From the NCBI GenBank assembly GCA_013415595.1, contig JAAEEW010000164.1:1-6873 (forward strand): a stretch of DNA of 6,873 nt, written 5' to 3'. Of the stretch, positions 6,821-6,873 are shown one piece after another. The notes under the pieces were generated by a model. It did not search any database. It saw only the letters and a list, made by a program, of their open reading frames with translations, and was not told the DNA's origin. The position numbers were made by a program, and so were the translations under genes. This DNA comes from Methanosarcinales archaeon. GTDB taxonomy: Archaea; Halobacteriota; Methanosarcinia; Methanotrichales; Methanotrichaceae. Within the stretch, counting starts at the first letter, position 1; the number at the start of each line of letters is the position of its first letter.

Positions 6821-6831
6821 TATTTAAAATA
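6821..6831 (+). promoter_or_regulatory. TATA box of the next plus-strand gene
   Basis: TATTTAAAATA, preceded by an A-rich CGAAATC that could serve as BRE, lies downstream of the secD terminator. It predicts a transcription start near 6850. No complete gene follows within the window: the ATG at 6858 meets a stop after two codons. Confidence 0.6.
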
Positions 6832-6859
6832 GCAGGCCCCGCATTGGTTCGGGGAAAAT

Positions 6860-6866
6860 GGGGTGA
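6860..6866 (+). promoter_or_regulatory. Probable ribosome binding site of a gene starting beyond the window
   Basis: GGGGTGA contains GGTGA, complementary to the 3' end of 16S rRNA, and ends seven bases before the window edge. A start codon at or just after the edge would have normal spacing. Confidence 0.5.
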
Positions 6867-6873
6867 CATAAAA

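Noticed and set aside
1..6873. A search by eye for CRISPR arrays, insertion sequences, tRNA or rRNA genes and defence systems
   Set aside because: I found no regularly spaced repeats, terminal inverted repeats, transposase motifs or tRNA-like folds. The window is nearly filled by conserved housekeeping genes.

Overview
This window looks like a piece of a GC-rich euryarchaeal chromosome, most likely a methanogen of the Methanothrix (Methanosaeta) type. The evidence is a GAN-like archaeal RecJ, an unlinked archaeal SecF/SecD pair in the order secF-secD, a hexulose-phosphate synthase fused to an RraA-like domain, A/T-rich archaeal TATA boxes standing out from GC-rich coding DNA, and Shine-Dalgarno sites of the GGAGG/GGTGAT type. 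The genus is an inference from style and gene content, not a database result.

Layout. Positions 1-1180 (+) hold the C-terminal part of a RecJ-like DHH/DHHA1 nuclease whose 5' end lies outside the window. Positions 1181-1410 are a convergent intergenic region with a T-rich terminator for the minus-strand genes. On the minus strand, dapF (2795-1890) is followed 23 bp downstream by a small gene for an exported protein of unknown function (1866-1411); together they probably form an operon. Divergent from dapF is a plus-strand HPS-RraA fusion gene (2833-4113). The two share a very compact intergenic region in which each promoter appears to overlap the other gene's start. After an 86-bp gap with its own promoter come secF (4200-5099) and secD (5096-6757), coupled by an ATGA overlap and followed by a hairpin plus T-run terminator. 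The last 80 bases carry a promoter and a likely ribosome binding site for a plus-strand gene that starts just beyond the window.

Functionally these are mostly housekeeping units: DNA replication or repair (RecJ), lysine biosynthesis (DapF), pentose-phosphate supply through the reversed RuMP pathway (HPS), and protein export (SecF/SecD). The points most worth a second look are the apparent AUU start codon of the HPS-RraA gene, the interlocked dapF/hps promoters, the unknown role of the fused RraA-like domain, and the unrecognised exported protein next to dapF. I did not find a defence system, mobile element, CRISPR array or RNA gene.
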